Shown here piece after piece: positions 30,223-38,506 of a DNA stretch of 61,156 bases. Where the stretch lies: the NCBI RefSeq assembly GCF_014284255.1, contig NZ_JACOFV010000020.1, positions 1 to 61,156 of the forward strand, in the 5' to 3' direction. The notes beneath the pieces were generated by a model. It was not told the DNA's origin and did not search any database. It was given only the letters and a program-made list of their open reading frames with translations. Position 1 is the stretch's first letter. The number at the start of each line of letters is the position of its first letter. Made by a program: the position numbers and the translations under genes. The stretch comes from Cognatundibacterium jejuense (GTDB taxonomy: Bacteria > Pseudomonadota > Gammaproteobacteria > Burkholderiales > Burkholderiaceae_D).

Positions 30223-31845
30223 TCAAGTTGGATCAATAACGCCACGCGCAATCATACGTAATGCGGTCAGGCTAGGGATGAAAAAATATTCGCCGCCACG
30301 TGTTTCTACAAAGCGCGGAATTTTCGCCAAAATGAACGGCACCTCTTCACTTGCGGGGTCTACTTGCAACACGGCTTTACTCGAAAAATGCGGATCATGA
30401 CTGTGGTTGCCGAGGATGATTTCTTTATCGTTACCAGCCTTAAAATCATTGCCGTAATTGACCCACTGTTGTTGCACAAATTCAAATTGGCGATTGATGT
30501 CGGCGTTGAGCATCATGATAATAATGCCGTGATTGCCATCGTCTCTGCTACGGTCTTTGACGTCGCCGTAAGGTAAACCACGGCGTAAAATGCGGCGTCG
30601 GTTACTTAAGGCGCCAGGCGTATCAAAGGCACCGGTAATTGTTTTGTAGGAACCTGGTATGTCGCCGGGATCTCGTCCCATTTCTAAAGAAGCGCGCGGA
30701 TTGATGCGGCGCAAATGTGCGCTGAAGGGGCATTTGGCGCCACTCATATCATCGTCATACGTAAAGTCGCTTAACATCCGATCTTGTTCTGCGGGGCTGG
30801 CTTGCGCAAATTTTTCATCAAACTTTTTCTTGCTCGCAGCGTCTGGTGCACTGACCAAAGGTGCGCCATTGTCACGCCAGCGGCCGACAAATTTTGCTGC
30901 CAATAATTCTTCTCCGCCCAGATATTTTTGTCCTTCTTGCTTCAGGTATTTATCAAAGCTGGCGACGTTTTCATGCAGCTTTCTATAGACCATATAGGTG
31001 CCGTTGCGCGCCAATAAAATGGGACGCGGCGCTGGTGGATATTCTTGCGCTTCATCGATATGACCTAATAAAAATTCGCCGGTCGCTAAAGGTGCCCAAC
31101 TACCATCTGCCATTTGTTTGCCACGGCCACGCACGCGTGCTTCGTCATACGGTACGCCTTCAAATACGGGGTCGCCTATACCGTCGGTGTAACCGAAATG
31201 TTCTTTGGCTGTCGGCAGACCGTTTTCCATCACGACCTTGACGTCCTGATAGTCAAGCAACGCACCATTGTCACCGCGATTGCCGCCGAGAATGACTACG
31301 CCAGCTTCCGTCTTCTTCACTTCCTCAAGCAACCATGCATACGCCTGTTCCAGAAACACATCGCATTGCGCCATAGCTTGTTGTATTCCGGCTAATCCAG
31401 TTTCTGGCGAGGGTGGTGCCAACGCGTTGAGGGCAATAAAAATATGAACGTCTTTGTCACGGGTTTCGCGATTGTCGCGCCAGATTGGATCCCAGTGTTC
31501 CGGCGCGCTCGGACCATCGTCACCGAGTATATCTTTGCGGTGCTTCATCCCTTCGACAAACTCGGGTGAAAAACCGATCAGTGATGCGCGTGGCAATTCC
31601 AACTCTTTCAAACCCTGATATGTGAAGGCGATATTCACCGTCCATTCAGGCGGTGGTAAATCATCTGGGCCTTTGCCCCAACAAACTGCCGTTGTGACAC
31701 GTTGTGTGATTGCATCCACAAAGCGACGTGCCCGACTACTATTGCGAATATTCAAAAATACATAGCGTGCTTTGGGATAACCGAAACGACCATAAGCACG
31801 TAACACATGGCCTTGAATATCTAATAGATCGAGTTGTTTGCTCAT
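30223..31845 (-). CDS. DyP-type (dye-decolourising) haem peroxidase
   Basis: 540 residues of the Dyp-type peroxidase family, the large class without signal peptide. Hallmarks: GYTDG (218-222, the GxxDG motif with distal D221), the proximal haem His at about 377 in AHLRRINPR, and PNILLAR-type strand LLARNGTYMVYRKL. Oxidises organic substrates with hydrogen peroxide. No twin-arginine signal, and the C-terminus (RMIARGVIDPT) has no encapsulin-loading peptide. Last gene of a three-gene operon, 39 bases after an uncharacterised gene. Confidence 0.93.
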   Translation of the reverse strand: MSKQLDLLDIQGHVLRAYGRFGYPKARYVFLNIRNSSRARRFVDAITQRVTTAVCWGKGPDDLPPPEWTVNIAFTYQGLKELELPRASLIGFSPEFVEGMKHRKDILGDDGPSAPEHWDPIWRDNRETRDKDVHIFIALNALAPPSPETGLAGIQQAMAQCDVFLEQAYAWLLEEVKKTEAGVVILGGNRGDNGALLDYQDVKVVMENGLPTAKEHFGYTDGIGDPVFEGVPYDEARVRGRGKQMADGSWAPLATGEFLLGHIDEAQEYPPAPRPILLARNGTYMVYRKLHENVASFDKYLKQEGQKYLGGEELLAAKFVGRWRDNGAPLVSAPDAASKKKFDEKFAQASPAEQDRMLSDFTYDDDMSGAKCPFSAHLRRINPRASLEMGRDPGDIPGSYKTITGAFDTPGALSNRRRILRRGLPYGDVKDRSRDDGNHGIIIMMLNADINRQFEFVQQQWVNYGNDFKAGNDKEIILGNHSHDPHFSSKAVLQVDPASEEVPFILAKIPRFVETRGGEYFFIPSLTALRMIARGVIDPT

Positions 31846-31884
31846 GACAGACTTTCTGAATATAGACGTTGCTTGATCGATGAT

Positions 31885-32586
31885 TCAAAGCCGGTATTGA
31901 CCTGGCTGCCAACTTGGCGTTTGCAAATCATTGAGTTGGGTTCGCAACATAAAAGCACGGTAATTTGCACGAATTGCCGTAGCACTTAAACCTTGATTTT
32001 CAATCGCGAATTTGGTGAACTCCTGCTTCATGTACAACGCCTTTAATTGTTCCTCTAAGGGCTGATCAGTAGAGCCATTAAAAAATAAAGATGTCGTCAC
32101 CTGACACTTCTTCATGTAAGTAATAAAGTCACTGGCATGGTGGACGTTTTCAAAGCCATAGCAGTTATCCCAGATGTCATGAATGCGGCCATTAATTGCT
32201 TCCCACATACCACGCAAATAGGCGTCAGGTGTGCCTGCTGGACCGGCGTAAAAGTTGCAGCAGAACACCAGATAACGCGATTGCAAACGATCTTGCTTAG
32301 GCATGACATCACGGCGCAAACTATCTGGCACGACCGGCAGAATATCCGACCAGGTATCCGGTAAGCTTCCACCGGGTAGTGATTCTGTCACCACATCATC
32401 AAGCACATAAAAGCGGCACAGATAGGTTTGTGGCACCAGTGCCATGGGGCTGTTAAATTCGCTATTCCAGGCTTGCAATTTATCGCGCACCAAATCGGCA
32501 TACGCAATTTCTTTACCCGGTACACGACCGTTTTTAATCGGTGAAAGTATCGATAAGCCGTAGGCATTTCCGGCGACATTAGACAT
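31885..32586 (-). CDS. Uncharacterised protein of DyP operon, paralogue A
   Basis: 233 residues from the ATG at 32586, preceded by AGGAG at good spacing and overlapping the upstream stop by eight bases (ATGTCTAA); a longer upstream extension is rejected. No family recognised. It starts MSNVAGNAYGLSILSP, almost the same as its neighbour (MSNIAGKAYAMNVITP). Later blocks align loosely: YLVFCCNFYAG against YMLFFSNFNG, then PDAYLRGMW against DQYVDSF. Alternating strands and helices suggest a ferredoxin-like alpha/beta fold. No signal peptide or membrane helix. Position suggests it assists or feeds the peroxidase; this is inference. Confidence 0.8.
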   Translation of the reverse strand: MSNVAGNAYGLSILSPIKNGRVPGKEIAYADLVRDKLQAWNSEFNSPMALVPQTYLCRFYVLDDVVTESLPGGSLPDTWSDILPVVPDSLRRDVMPKQDRLQSRYLVFCCNFYAGPAGTPDAYLRGMWEAINGRIHDIWDNCYGFENVHHASDFITYMKKCQVTTSLFFNGSTDQPLEEQLKALYMKQEFTKFAIENQGLSATAIRANYRAFMLRTQLNDLQTPSWQPGQYRL

Positions 32587-33247
32587 GACCTTGCTCCTGA
32601 TCAAGCTGACCCGCGTGCCAGCGTTCACGTTTTTCTACCTGATAGGCAGACATACTGATAATCGGTGTCGGATGCATCGCCCCTAAATCGTGTTGTAAGC
32701 CACGAAGTACGCCGTGATAGCGCTTTAAGAACTCTTCGTCGCTTCCTTCTTCGACAGTCTTATTAAAGTCACTCAATGTGTCTTTGACGGTCTTCGCTGA
32801 TTTCACATCATTTGAGGTCGCCAGCGGATAGGCGTTGTAGTAATGGATGGTTTCCAGCTGGTTATACTGGATATAGTTGTGAAAGGGTGTCAGCGCCACT
32901 GATTTGGAATAACGCACATTCCATTTCCAGAATAAATCCAGTCCCCCCGGAATCGCGAAGGTAAACGAATCAACGTACTGATCCCAACTGCCATTGAAGT
33001 TACTAAAGAACAGCATGTAGGAATAGTTGAGATTTTCTTTTGGCTGATCCGGTGATAGATGCGGAAACTGTTTGCGTCCAATAATGACCCAGCGCGCATA
33101 GTGAATCAACGATAGGGTTTGTAAACCGCTGAGGGTGCTCGGACGCTTTAAGGCAACCCAAAAAAATAATTTATTGAGCCACGCGGTGTACCAGCGAACC
33201 GGCGTGATGACATTCATGGCATAAGCTTTGCCAGCGATATTAGACAT
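32579..33247 (-). CDS. Uncharacterised protein of DyP operon, paralogue B
   Basis: 222 residues, first gene of the operon, with GGGAGG six bases before the ATG. The N-terminus MSNIAGKAYAMNVITP matches paralogue A. Residues 18-35 (WYTAWLNKLFFWVALKRP) look like an amphipathic or peripheral-membrane helix. Core strands HYARWVIIGRKQFP and YSYMLFFSNFNGSWDQYVDS, then GGLDLFWKWN. No known catalytic motif. I do not recognise a named family; the overlap with paralogue A implies equal production of both. Confidence 0.8.
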   Translation of the reverse strand: MSNIAGKAYAMNVITPVRWYTAWLNKLFFWVALKRPSTLSGLQTLSLIHYARWVIIGRKQFPHLSPDQPKENLNYSYMLFFSNFNGSWDQYVDSFTFAIPGGLDLFWKWNVRYSKSVALTPFHNYIQYNQLETIHYYNAYPLATSNDVKSAKTVKDTLSDFNKTVEEGSDEEFLKRYHGVLRGLQHDLGAMHPTPIISMSAYQVEKRERWHAGQLDQEQGHV

Positions 33248-33308
33248 GCACAGCCTCCCAAAAAGAATACGACGGAGATTCGACAGGTGTTTTTGTTATG
33301 ATAGCGAG

Positions 33309-33328
33309 ATGTTATTTTAGAATAACAT
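33309..33328. promoter_or_regulatory. Palindromic operator candidate upstream of DyP operon
   Basis: Perfect inverted repeat ATGTTATT-ttag-AATAACAT, 62 bases upstream of the operon start codon. Suitable for a dimeric regulator. A Fur-like sequence abuts it at 33326-33344. Confidence 0.5.
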
Positions 33329-33344
33329 AATGATAATTTCTGTG
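33326..33344 (+). promoter_or_regulatory. Fur-box-like sequence
   Basis: Contains AATGATAAT and matches 13 of 19 positions of the classical GATAATGATAATCATTATC consensus by hand alignment. AT-rich context weakens the case, but iron control of a haem peroxidase operon would be sensible. Confidence 0.35.
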
Positions 33345-33521
33345 CAGCTATTTTTTGTGAGGCGTAATTTATTTGCAAAAAATAAGTGGCGAAATCGTAC
33401 TGTCCATATGCCCATGCCAGCAAGGAAATTTTTGTACCAACATCATCTGTAAGCGATATGATTTTTCAATAGAATCATGAGTCCCGCGCAATGTGCGACC
33501 CTCAAAAAACAGGAGGCAATT

Positions 33522-34214
33522 TTGAAAACCATAGGTTTAATCGGCGGCATGAGTTGGGAATCAACGATCCCTTACTACCGTAAAATAAATGAAGTCATCA
33601 AACAAAAATTGGGTGGTTTGCATTCGGCAAAAATCATCTTGTTGAGTGTCGATTTTCATGAAATTGAGCGCCTGCAACATCAAGGCGATTGGCATGCTGC
33701 TGGGGCATTGTTGGCGGAGGCCGCATCGACCCTGGAAAAAGCCGGTGCTGATTTTCTGGTGCTGTGTACCAATACCATGCATAAGGTCGCTCATGATATT
33801 GAAGCGGCGGTCAGTATCCCGTTGCTGCATATCGCTGATCCGACTGCGCATGCCATCAAACAGGCTGGTTATCAAACTGTAGGCCTGTTAGGAACCCGGT
33901 TTACGATGGAACAAGCGTTTTATCGTTCTCGTTTAATTGAACAACATGGCTTACGGGTCATCGTGCCTGAACCGATTGAAATTGATGTGGTTCATAGGGT
34001 GATTTATGAAGAGCTATGCTTAGGGGTCGTATCTTCCGAGTCACGCAAAGTGTATCAAAAAATTATCGATAATCTGGCTGCGCGCGGCGCAGAAGCAGTG
34101 ATTCTAGGTTGCACAGAAATATCAATTCTGATCAGTCAGGAAAATTCGACATTAAAGTTATTTGATACAACGGCATTGCACTCGACAGTGGCAGCTGAAT
34201 TGGCGCTCGCTTAA
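33522..34214 (+). CDS. Aspartate/glutamate racemase family protein
   Basis: 230 residues from the TTG at 33522: AGGAGG lies five bases before it and the product then begins M-KTIGLIGGMSWEST, the family N-terminus. An upstream in-frame ATG at 33477 has no such site. Both catalytic Cys are present, in VLCTNTMHK and LGCTEISIL, so a two-base racemase mechanism without cofactor is expected. It resembles the YgeA/RacX broad-specificity group. It sits near the aspartate decarboxylase/antiporter genes but on the opposite strand, so a metabolic link is speculative. Confidence 0.9.
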   Translation: MKTIGLIGGMSWESTIPYYRKINEVIKQKLGGLHSAKIILLSVDFHEIERLQHQGDWHAAGALLAEAASTLEKAGADFLVLCTNTMHKVAHDIEAAVSIPLLHIADPTAHAIKQAGYQTVGLLGTRFTMEQAFYRSRLIEQHGLRVIVPEPIEIDVVHRVIYEELCLGVVSSESRKVYQKIIDNLAARGAEAVILGCTEISILISQENSTLKLFDTTALHSTVAAELALA

Positions 34215-34315
34215 GTTGGATTGCAGATGAGCTTCTGCAGCAGACTTACCAAAGCTTTCAGGCTGGCACCATCAGTATGCGCTGCTTACAATTTGGCGCG
34301 AGTACTTAAGTTATC

Positions 34316-35392
34316 TTACTGCGCAACGACAAAGCGCATCACGCCATCGTCCCCCAATTGACGAACCAGTACGCCATCGAACCAGAGCTTGTGCAAATGC
34401 GCGAGCGCTTCACCGATGGCGAACGTCAGTTGATGCGAATCGAGCGGACGTCGGAACATGATAGGCACGATGTCGCATGCGGATTGCGGCGTAGCGCAGG
34501 CGACGCGCACCTCTCCCAGTCGTTCAGCGTGATGCTGTTGCAGTTGCGTGATGCGCGTGTGCATGCCTTTAAACGGTTTGCCATGGGACGGCAAAATCAG
34601 TGTGTCGGCAGGTAAGGGCAGATATTTTTGCAATGAATCGAGGTATTGCTGTACCGGATTGGCTTCAGGCTCAATCGCAAATACCGAGACATTGGTGGAA
34701 ATACGTGGCAGCAGCATGTCGCCAGAAATCATCAAATGTAATTCCGCGCAAAACAGCGATGCATGCTCAGGAGAATGTCCAAAGCCAGTGATGATGTCCC
34801 AGCGTCGTCCCAAGATCGTCAATGGCGTGCCTTCTTGCAAGCGACGATAAGCTGCCGGTACGGTTGGTACTAAACGTGTGTAGTGGGTTTTACGTTCCTG
34901 AATTTGCTCCAGCATTGCCGGGTCAGTCAGGCCATGTTTGCGGAAATGCGGGAACATCGCAGTCCCATCTGCGCCTGGCAAGCTGGCGGACATCATGCGG
35001 GCGAACGCATATTCACCCGCGGTCATCCACAAAGAGACTTTCCAACGGCTGCATAAAAAGTCCGCCAGCCCCACATGATCTGGATGGCAATGGGTCACAA
35101 TCACACGCACAATGGGTAATCCACGTAAGTGATTGTTCACATCGCCCAATAACACTTCCCATGTATCCCGCGTGGTATCGCTGGAAATCCCGCAATCCAC
35201 CACGGTCCAGCCATGCACCCGCCCGGTGTCGGTTTCGATCTCGTCTTCCAATAACCATAAATTGATATGATTTAAGGCAAATGGCAATCCCATGCGTACC
35301 CACAGCACGCCAGGGGCGATTTCCATGGTTTTGCCGGCTTCTGGCAAGGTGTCGCCGAAAGGATAGTCGAGTTGCTGTTCAAGCTGATTCAT
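34316..35392 (-). CDS. Metallo-beta-lactamase-fold hydrolase
   Basis: 358 residues. Metal site HCHPDH in VTHCHPDHVGLADFL, the third ligand His in TGFGHSPEHA, a bridging Asp in ISGDMLLP and the last His in LPSHGKPF. The C-terminal winged-helix-like part (AIGEALAHLHKLW) matches the LACTB2-like thioester/RNA hydrolase group. Divergent from liuR, with which it shares the 210-base promoter region and the LiuR palindrome. Relatives often adjoin liu genes and may act on CoA thioesters; that role is inference. Confidence 0.88.
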   Translation of the reverse strand: MNQLEQQLDYPFGDTLPEAGKTMEIAPGVLWVRMGLPFALNHINLWLLEDEIETDTGRVHGWTVVDCGISSDTTRDTWEVLLGDVNNHLRGLPIVRVIVTHCHPDHVGLADFLCSRWKVSLWMTAGEYAFARMMSASLPGADGTAMFPHFRKHGLTDPAMLEQIQERKTHYTRLVPTVPAAYRRLQEGTPLTILGRRWDIITGFGHSPEHASLFCAELHLMISGDMLLPRISTNVSVFAIEPEANPVQQYLDSLQKYLPLPADTLILPSHGKPFKGMHTRITQLQQHHAERLGEVRVACATPQSACDIVPIMFRRPLDSHQLTFAIGEALAHLHKLWFDGVLVRQLGDDGVMRFVVAQ

Positions 35393-35542
35393 GTTTGTCT
35401 CTTGGTGTGTTGCTGGTTTTGCTTATTTGGGACTGCTGCCAACGGGTTAAGTTGCTTTTCTATGGGTAGAAATTATTTTTTTCAGTCCGATGTGCCTTGA
35501 TAGGACGCTACGGCAGGAATAGCCTACAATGCGTTTTTACTT

Positions 35543-35562
35543 AATTGACGTTAACGTCAATT
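35543..35562. promoter_or_regulatory. LiuR operator 1
   Basis: Perfect 20-bp palindrome AATTGACGTTAACGTCAATT in the region between the MBL gene and liuR. Its TTGACG (35545-35550) can act as -35, with TGTAAT (35569-35574) as -10 at 18 bp, the usual MerR arrangement with the operator in the spacer. It agrees with the LiuR motif known in proteobacteria. Autoregulation is expected. Confidence 0.85.
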
Positions 35563-35602
35563 CGAGATTGTAATCAGAAAACTGATTTTTGTATCTAAAA
35601 CT

Positions 35603-36004
35603 ATGGCCACCTACACCATTACCGAATTAGCACGCGAATTCGATATCACGCCACGAGCGATCCGTTTTTATGAGGATCAGGGGCTCTTAAGTCCGACCCG
35701 CGAAGGTCCCAGTGGCCGTAACCGCGTCTATACTGCTCGTGAACGTACCCACTTAAAATTGACCTTACGGGGCAAACGTCTGGGTTTGAGCCTGTCGGAT
35801 ATCAAAAGCCTGGTCGATATGTATCGCTCCCCCAAGGATACAGAGACGCAGTTGCAAAGTTTTTTGGTCGTTTTGGCAAGACATCGTGCGGCGTTGGAAC
35901 AACAACGCGAAGATATTGAAGTCATGTTGGCGGAAATCAGTGCCCATGAAGAAGAAAGCCGTCAATTGTTGGCACAGGGGGCTAAAACGAGTCTGACCGA
36001 GTAA
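35603..36004 (+). CDS. liuR: MerR-family regulator of leucine/isovalerate catabolism
   Basis: 133 residues: N-terminal MerR winged helix (YTITELAREFDITPRAIRFYEDQGLLSP), wing RVYTARERTHLKL, then a coiled-coil dimerisation helix (75-125) without metal-binding Cys. This is the LiuR type, which represses liu genes until an isovalerate-pathway intermediate is present. Directly upstream of liuA, with palindromic operators on both sides. No Shine-Dalgarno sequence is seen; the inferred leader is only about 20 bases. Confidence 0.92.
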   Translation: MATYTITELAREFDITPRAIRFYEDQGLLSPTREGPSGRNRVYTARERTHLKLTLRGKRLGLSLSDIKSLVDMYRSPKDTETQLQSFLVVLARHRAALEQQREDIEVMLAEISAHEEESRQLLAQGAKTSLTE

Positions 36005-36031
36005 AAATACGGTCTAGCGCAAAAGCTGTGT

Positions 36032-36057
36032 AATTGACGTTTACGTTAACGTCAATT
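36032..36057. promoter_or_regulatory. LiuR operator 2, expanded form
   Basis: The same 10-base halves as operator 1 (AATTGACGTT and AACGTCAATT) are separated by the six bases TACGTT, giving a 26-bp near-palindrome with one mismatched pair. It can also be read as two overlapping 16-bp sites at 36034-36049 and 36040-36055. TTTACG (36040-36045) with TATCAT (36063-36068) at 17 bp could form the liuA promoter. It lies about 190 bases before liuA. Confidence 0.8.
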
Positions 36058-36107
36058 CGAAGTATCATTTTTGTTTCGAAGAATTCAGTTTGCAAGCTGG
36101 TTTTTAT

Positions 36108-36126
36108 TGTAATAATTATCATTAAC
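36108..36126 (+). promoter_or_regulatory. Weak Fur-box-like sequence before liuA
   Basis: Hand alignment gives 14 of 19 matches to the classical Fur consensus (core ATTATCATTA). The whole 36100-36210 stretch is AT-rich, so chance is a real possibility. Confidence 0.2.
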
Positions 36127-36250
36127 CAGAGAAGCCAGACGTTTAGTTTGAATAATTATGTTAATAGCACAATAGTTAATTAATGGTTAATTAATTCATA
36201 TTCATCGCAAAAGACTCAATTCCATCATTCCAATATTCAGTGAGGACGAC

Positions 36251-37435
36251 ATGCTCCATCTCCCAGGTTTAACTTTCGATCACGGCGAAGACATCGCCGC
36301 ATTGCGTGAAGCGATTCAACAATTTGCCGCAGCGGAAATCGCACCTCGTGCCGCTGAAATTGACCGTAACGACCAATTTCCTATGGATTTGTGGCGCAAA
36401 ATGGGCGATCTGGGCATTCTTGGTATCACGGTCGGTGAAGAGTACGGTGGCGCAGGTATGGGTTACCTGGCGCACATCATTGCGATGGAAGAAATTTCCC
36501 GCGCTTCCGCCTCCGTTGGTTTGTCGTATGGGGCACACTCAAATCTGTGTGTGAACCAAATTAAACGCAATGGCACAGAAGAACAAAAACAAAAATATCT
36601 GCCAAAACTGATTTCCGGTGAACACATTGGTGCATTAGCCATGTCTGAACCAAATGCTGGTTCCGATGTTGTTAGCATGAAACTGCGCGCTGATTTCAAA
36701 GGCGATCGCTGGGTATTGAACGGCACCAAAATGTGGATTACCAATGGTCCAGACGCAGATACCTTAGTTGTCTACGCCAAAAATGACCTGGAAGCAGGCC
36801 CACGTGGCATGACCGCTTTCTTGATTGAAAAAGGTTTTAAAGGTTTCAGCATTGCGCAAAAGCTGGACAAGCTCGGCATGCGCGGCTCCCACACCGGCGA
36901 ACTGGTGTTTGAAGATTGCGAAGTACCCGCAGAAAATGTGCTTGGTGGTTTAGGCAAAGGCGTCAATGTTTTGATGTCCGGCCTGGATTTCGAGCGTACT
37001 GTTTTGTCAGGTGGCCCGTTGGGCATTATGCAAGCGTGTATGGATTCCGTGGTGCCTTACGTGCATGACCGCAAACAATTTGGTCAGCCAATTGGTGAAT
37101 TTCAATTGATGCAAGGCAAATTGGCGGATATGTATTCGACTATGATGGCATGTAAAGCCTATGTCTATGCAGTCGGTCAGGCTTGCGATCGTGCCACGAC
37201 ACCCGAAGCCGTCCGTGCACTGCGTAAAGACGCTGCTGGTGCGATTTTGTACTCTGCAGAAAAAGCGACCTGGATGGCAGGTGAAGCGATCCAGACCCTA
37301 GGCGGCAACGGTTATATCAACGAATATCCGGTCGGCCGTTTGTGGCGTGACGCGAAACTGTATGAAATCGGTGCCGGTACCAGCGAAATCCGTCGTATGT
37401 TGATCGGTCGCGAGCTGTTCGCAGAAACGCGCTAA
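36251..37435 (+). CDS. liuA: Isovaleryl-CoA dehydrogenase
   Basis: Flavin enzyme that oxidises isovaleryl-CoA to 3-methylcrotonyl-CoA, first LiuR-controlled step of leucine breakdown. 394 residues with acyl-CoA dehydrogenase motifs [12 protein letters not shown] and WITNGPDAD. The catalytic Glu is at the isovaleryl-type position (E248 in [11 protein letters not shown]) rather than near the C-terminus, and [13 protein letters not shown] is typical of this enzyme. The C-terminal [16 protein letters not shown] has Gly where the general family has its catalytic Glu. GAGGAC precedes the ATG. Confidence 0.96.
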   Translation: MLHLPGLTFDHGEDIAALREAIQQFAAAEIAPRAAEIDRNDQFPMDLWRKMGDLGILGITVGEEYGGAGMGYLAHIIAMEEISRASASVGLSYGAHSNLCVNQIKRNGTEEQKQKYLPKLISGEHIGALAMSEPNAGSDVVSMKLRADFKGDRWVLNGTKMWITNGPDADTLVVYAKNDLEAGPRGMTAFLIEKGFKGFSIAQKLDKLGMRGSHTGELVFEDCEVPAENVLGGLGKGVNVLMSGLDFERTVLSGGPLGIMQACMDSVVPYVHDRKQFGQPIGEFQLMQGKLADMYSTMMACKAYVYAVGQACDRATTPEAVRALRKDAAGAILYSAEKATWMAGEAIQTLGGNGYINEYPVGRLWRDAKLYEIGAGTSEIRRMLIGRELFAETR

Positions 37436-37568
37436 AGGCTGGAGCAGTGAGCAGTTTTGCCGGTCACGCCGATGAAACTGCTCCCAATAGCTTGTTTCAG
37501 TTTTGCCGTGCAAGTGTCCGAAAAATGGCTTGCACACTTCTTGACATCAGCATTCGGAAAAATCAGGT

Positions 37569-38498
37569 ATGACACCATTACATCTGAATACCCCATTGTT
37601 AGCTCATCGGGCTTTGTCTTCTGCGCTGGATAAACAAGTCTGGCTGAAGATGGACAACCTCCAGCCTTCCGGCTCGTTCAAGTTGCGTGGCATAGGGCTG
37701 ATGTGTCAGCGTGCTGCGGCCAACGGCGCACGGCATTTTGTCTGTCCATCTGGCGGTAACGCGGGTTTTGCTGCAGCAGTTGCGGGCGTTGCTTTGGGCT
37801 TGCAGACCACGATCGTCGTGCCAGAAACCACCTCAGAGTCCGTACGTCATGCTATCCGGGCAATAGGCGCTACTGTTATCGTCGAAGGTAAAGTCTGGGA
37901 TGAAGCGAATCAGGCGGCACTCGCTTTATGTGAACAAGCTGGCACGGTGTACGTACCTCCGTTTGATCATGCTGATATCTGGGACGGTAATGGTAGTGTT
38001 ATTGATGAAGTTGCAGGTCAACTTGATTTTGACGTCGTGGTTTGCTCAGTTGGTGGCGGCGGCTTGATGAGTGGCATTGTGCAGGGCTTGCAACGCAATG
38101 GCTTGAAGCATGTTCCGGTTGTTGCGGTGGAAACTGAAGGTGCAGCTTCTTTGCATGCAGCAATGCAAGCAGGTGAACTCGTCACTTTACCCGCCATTAG
38201 CTCGATCGCGAATTCGCTCGGTGCCAGGCGCGTGGCACAAAAGGCCTTTGATCTGACGCGTGAGCATGATATCCGCAGTGTTCTTGTCAGTGACGCACAG
38301 GCCGTTGACGCGTGCCTGAAATTTGCAGATGACATGCGTGTTTTGGTTGAACCCGCTTGCGGCGCGACATTGGCAGTTGCTTATCAGAATTTATCTGTCT
38401 TGCATGCGTTCAAAAAACCACTATTTGTTGTTTGTGGCGGTATCGGCGTAGATTTAGATAAACTACAAGTTTGGAAAAACCAATTTCAGCTTGTCTGA
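37569..38498 (+). CDS. Serine/threonine dehydratase-like PLP enzyme
   Basis: 309 residues of fold-type II: PLP Lys in PSGSFKLRG (near 39), the substrate loop PSGGNAG, and the phosphate-binding [10 protein letters not shown]. Size and motifs match L-serine/L-threonine deaminases, which give pyruvate or 2-oxobutanoate plus ammonia. There is no C-terminal ACT domain, so no IlvA-type feedback control. Its place in a leucine cluster is unusual chemically but may supply carbon flow; substrate uncertain. 133 bases after liuA, 8 bases before aceK. Confidence 0.85.
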   Translation: MTPLHLNTPLLAHRALSSALDKQVWLKMDNLQPSGSFKLRGIGLMCQRAAANGARHFVCPSGGNAGFAAAVAGVALGLQTTIVVPETTSESVRHAIRAIGATVIVEGKVWDEANQAALALCEQAGTVYVPPFDHADIWDGNGSVIDEVAGQLDFDVVVCSVGGGGLMSGIVQGLQRNGLKHVPVVAVETEGAASLHAAMQAGELVTLPAISSIANSLGARRVAQKAFDLTREHDIRSVLVSDAQAVDACLKFADDMRVLVEPACGATLAVAYQNLSVLHAFKKPLFVVCGGIGVDLDKLQVWKNQFQLV

Positions 38499-38506
38499 GT
38501 AAAAAC

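Noticed and set aside
33477..33521. Earlier ATG start for the racemase-family gene.
   Set aside because: No ribosome site there, whereas AGGAGG directly precedes the TTG at 33522 and the family N-terminus begins at that codon.
34222..34239. TGCAGA/TCTGCA hairpin between the racemase and MBL genes as terminator.
   Set aside because: Only six base pairs and no T-run in either direction.
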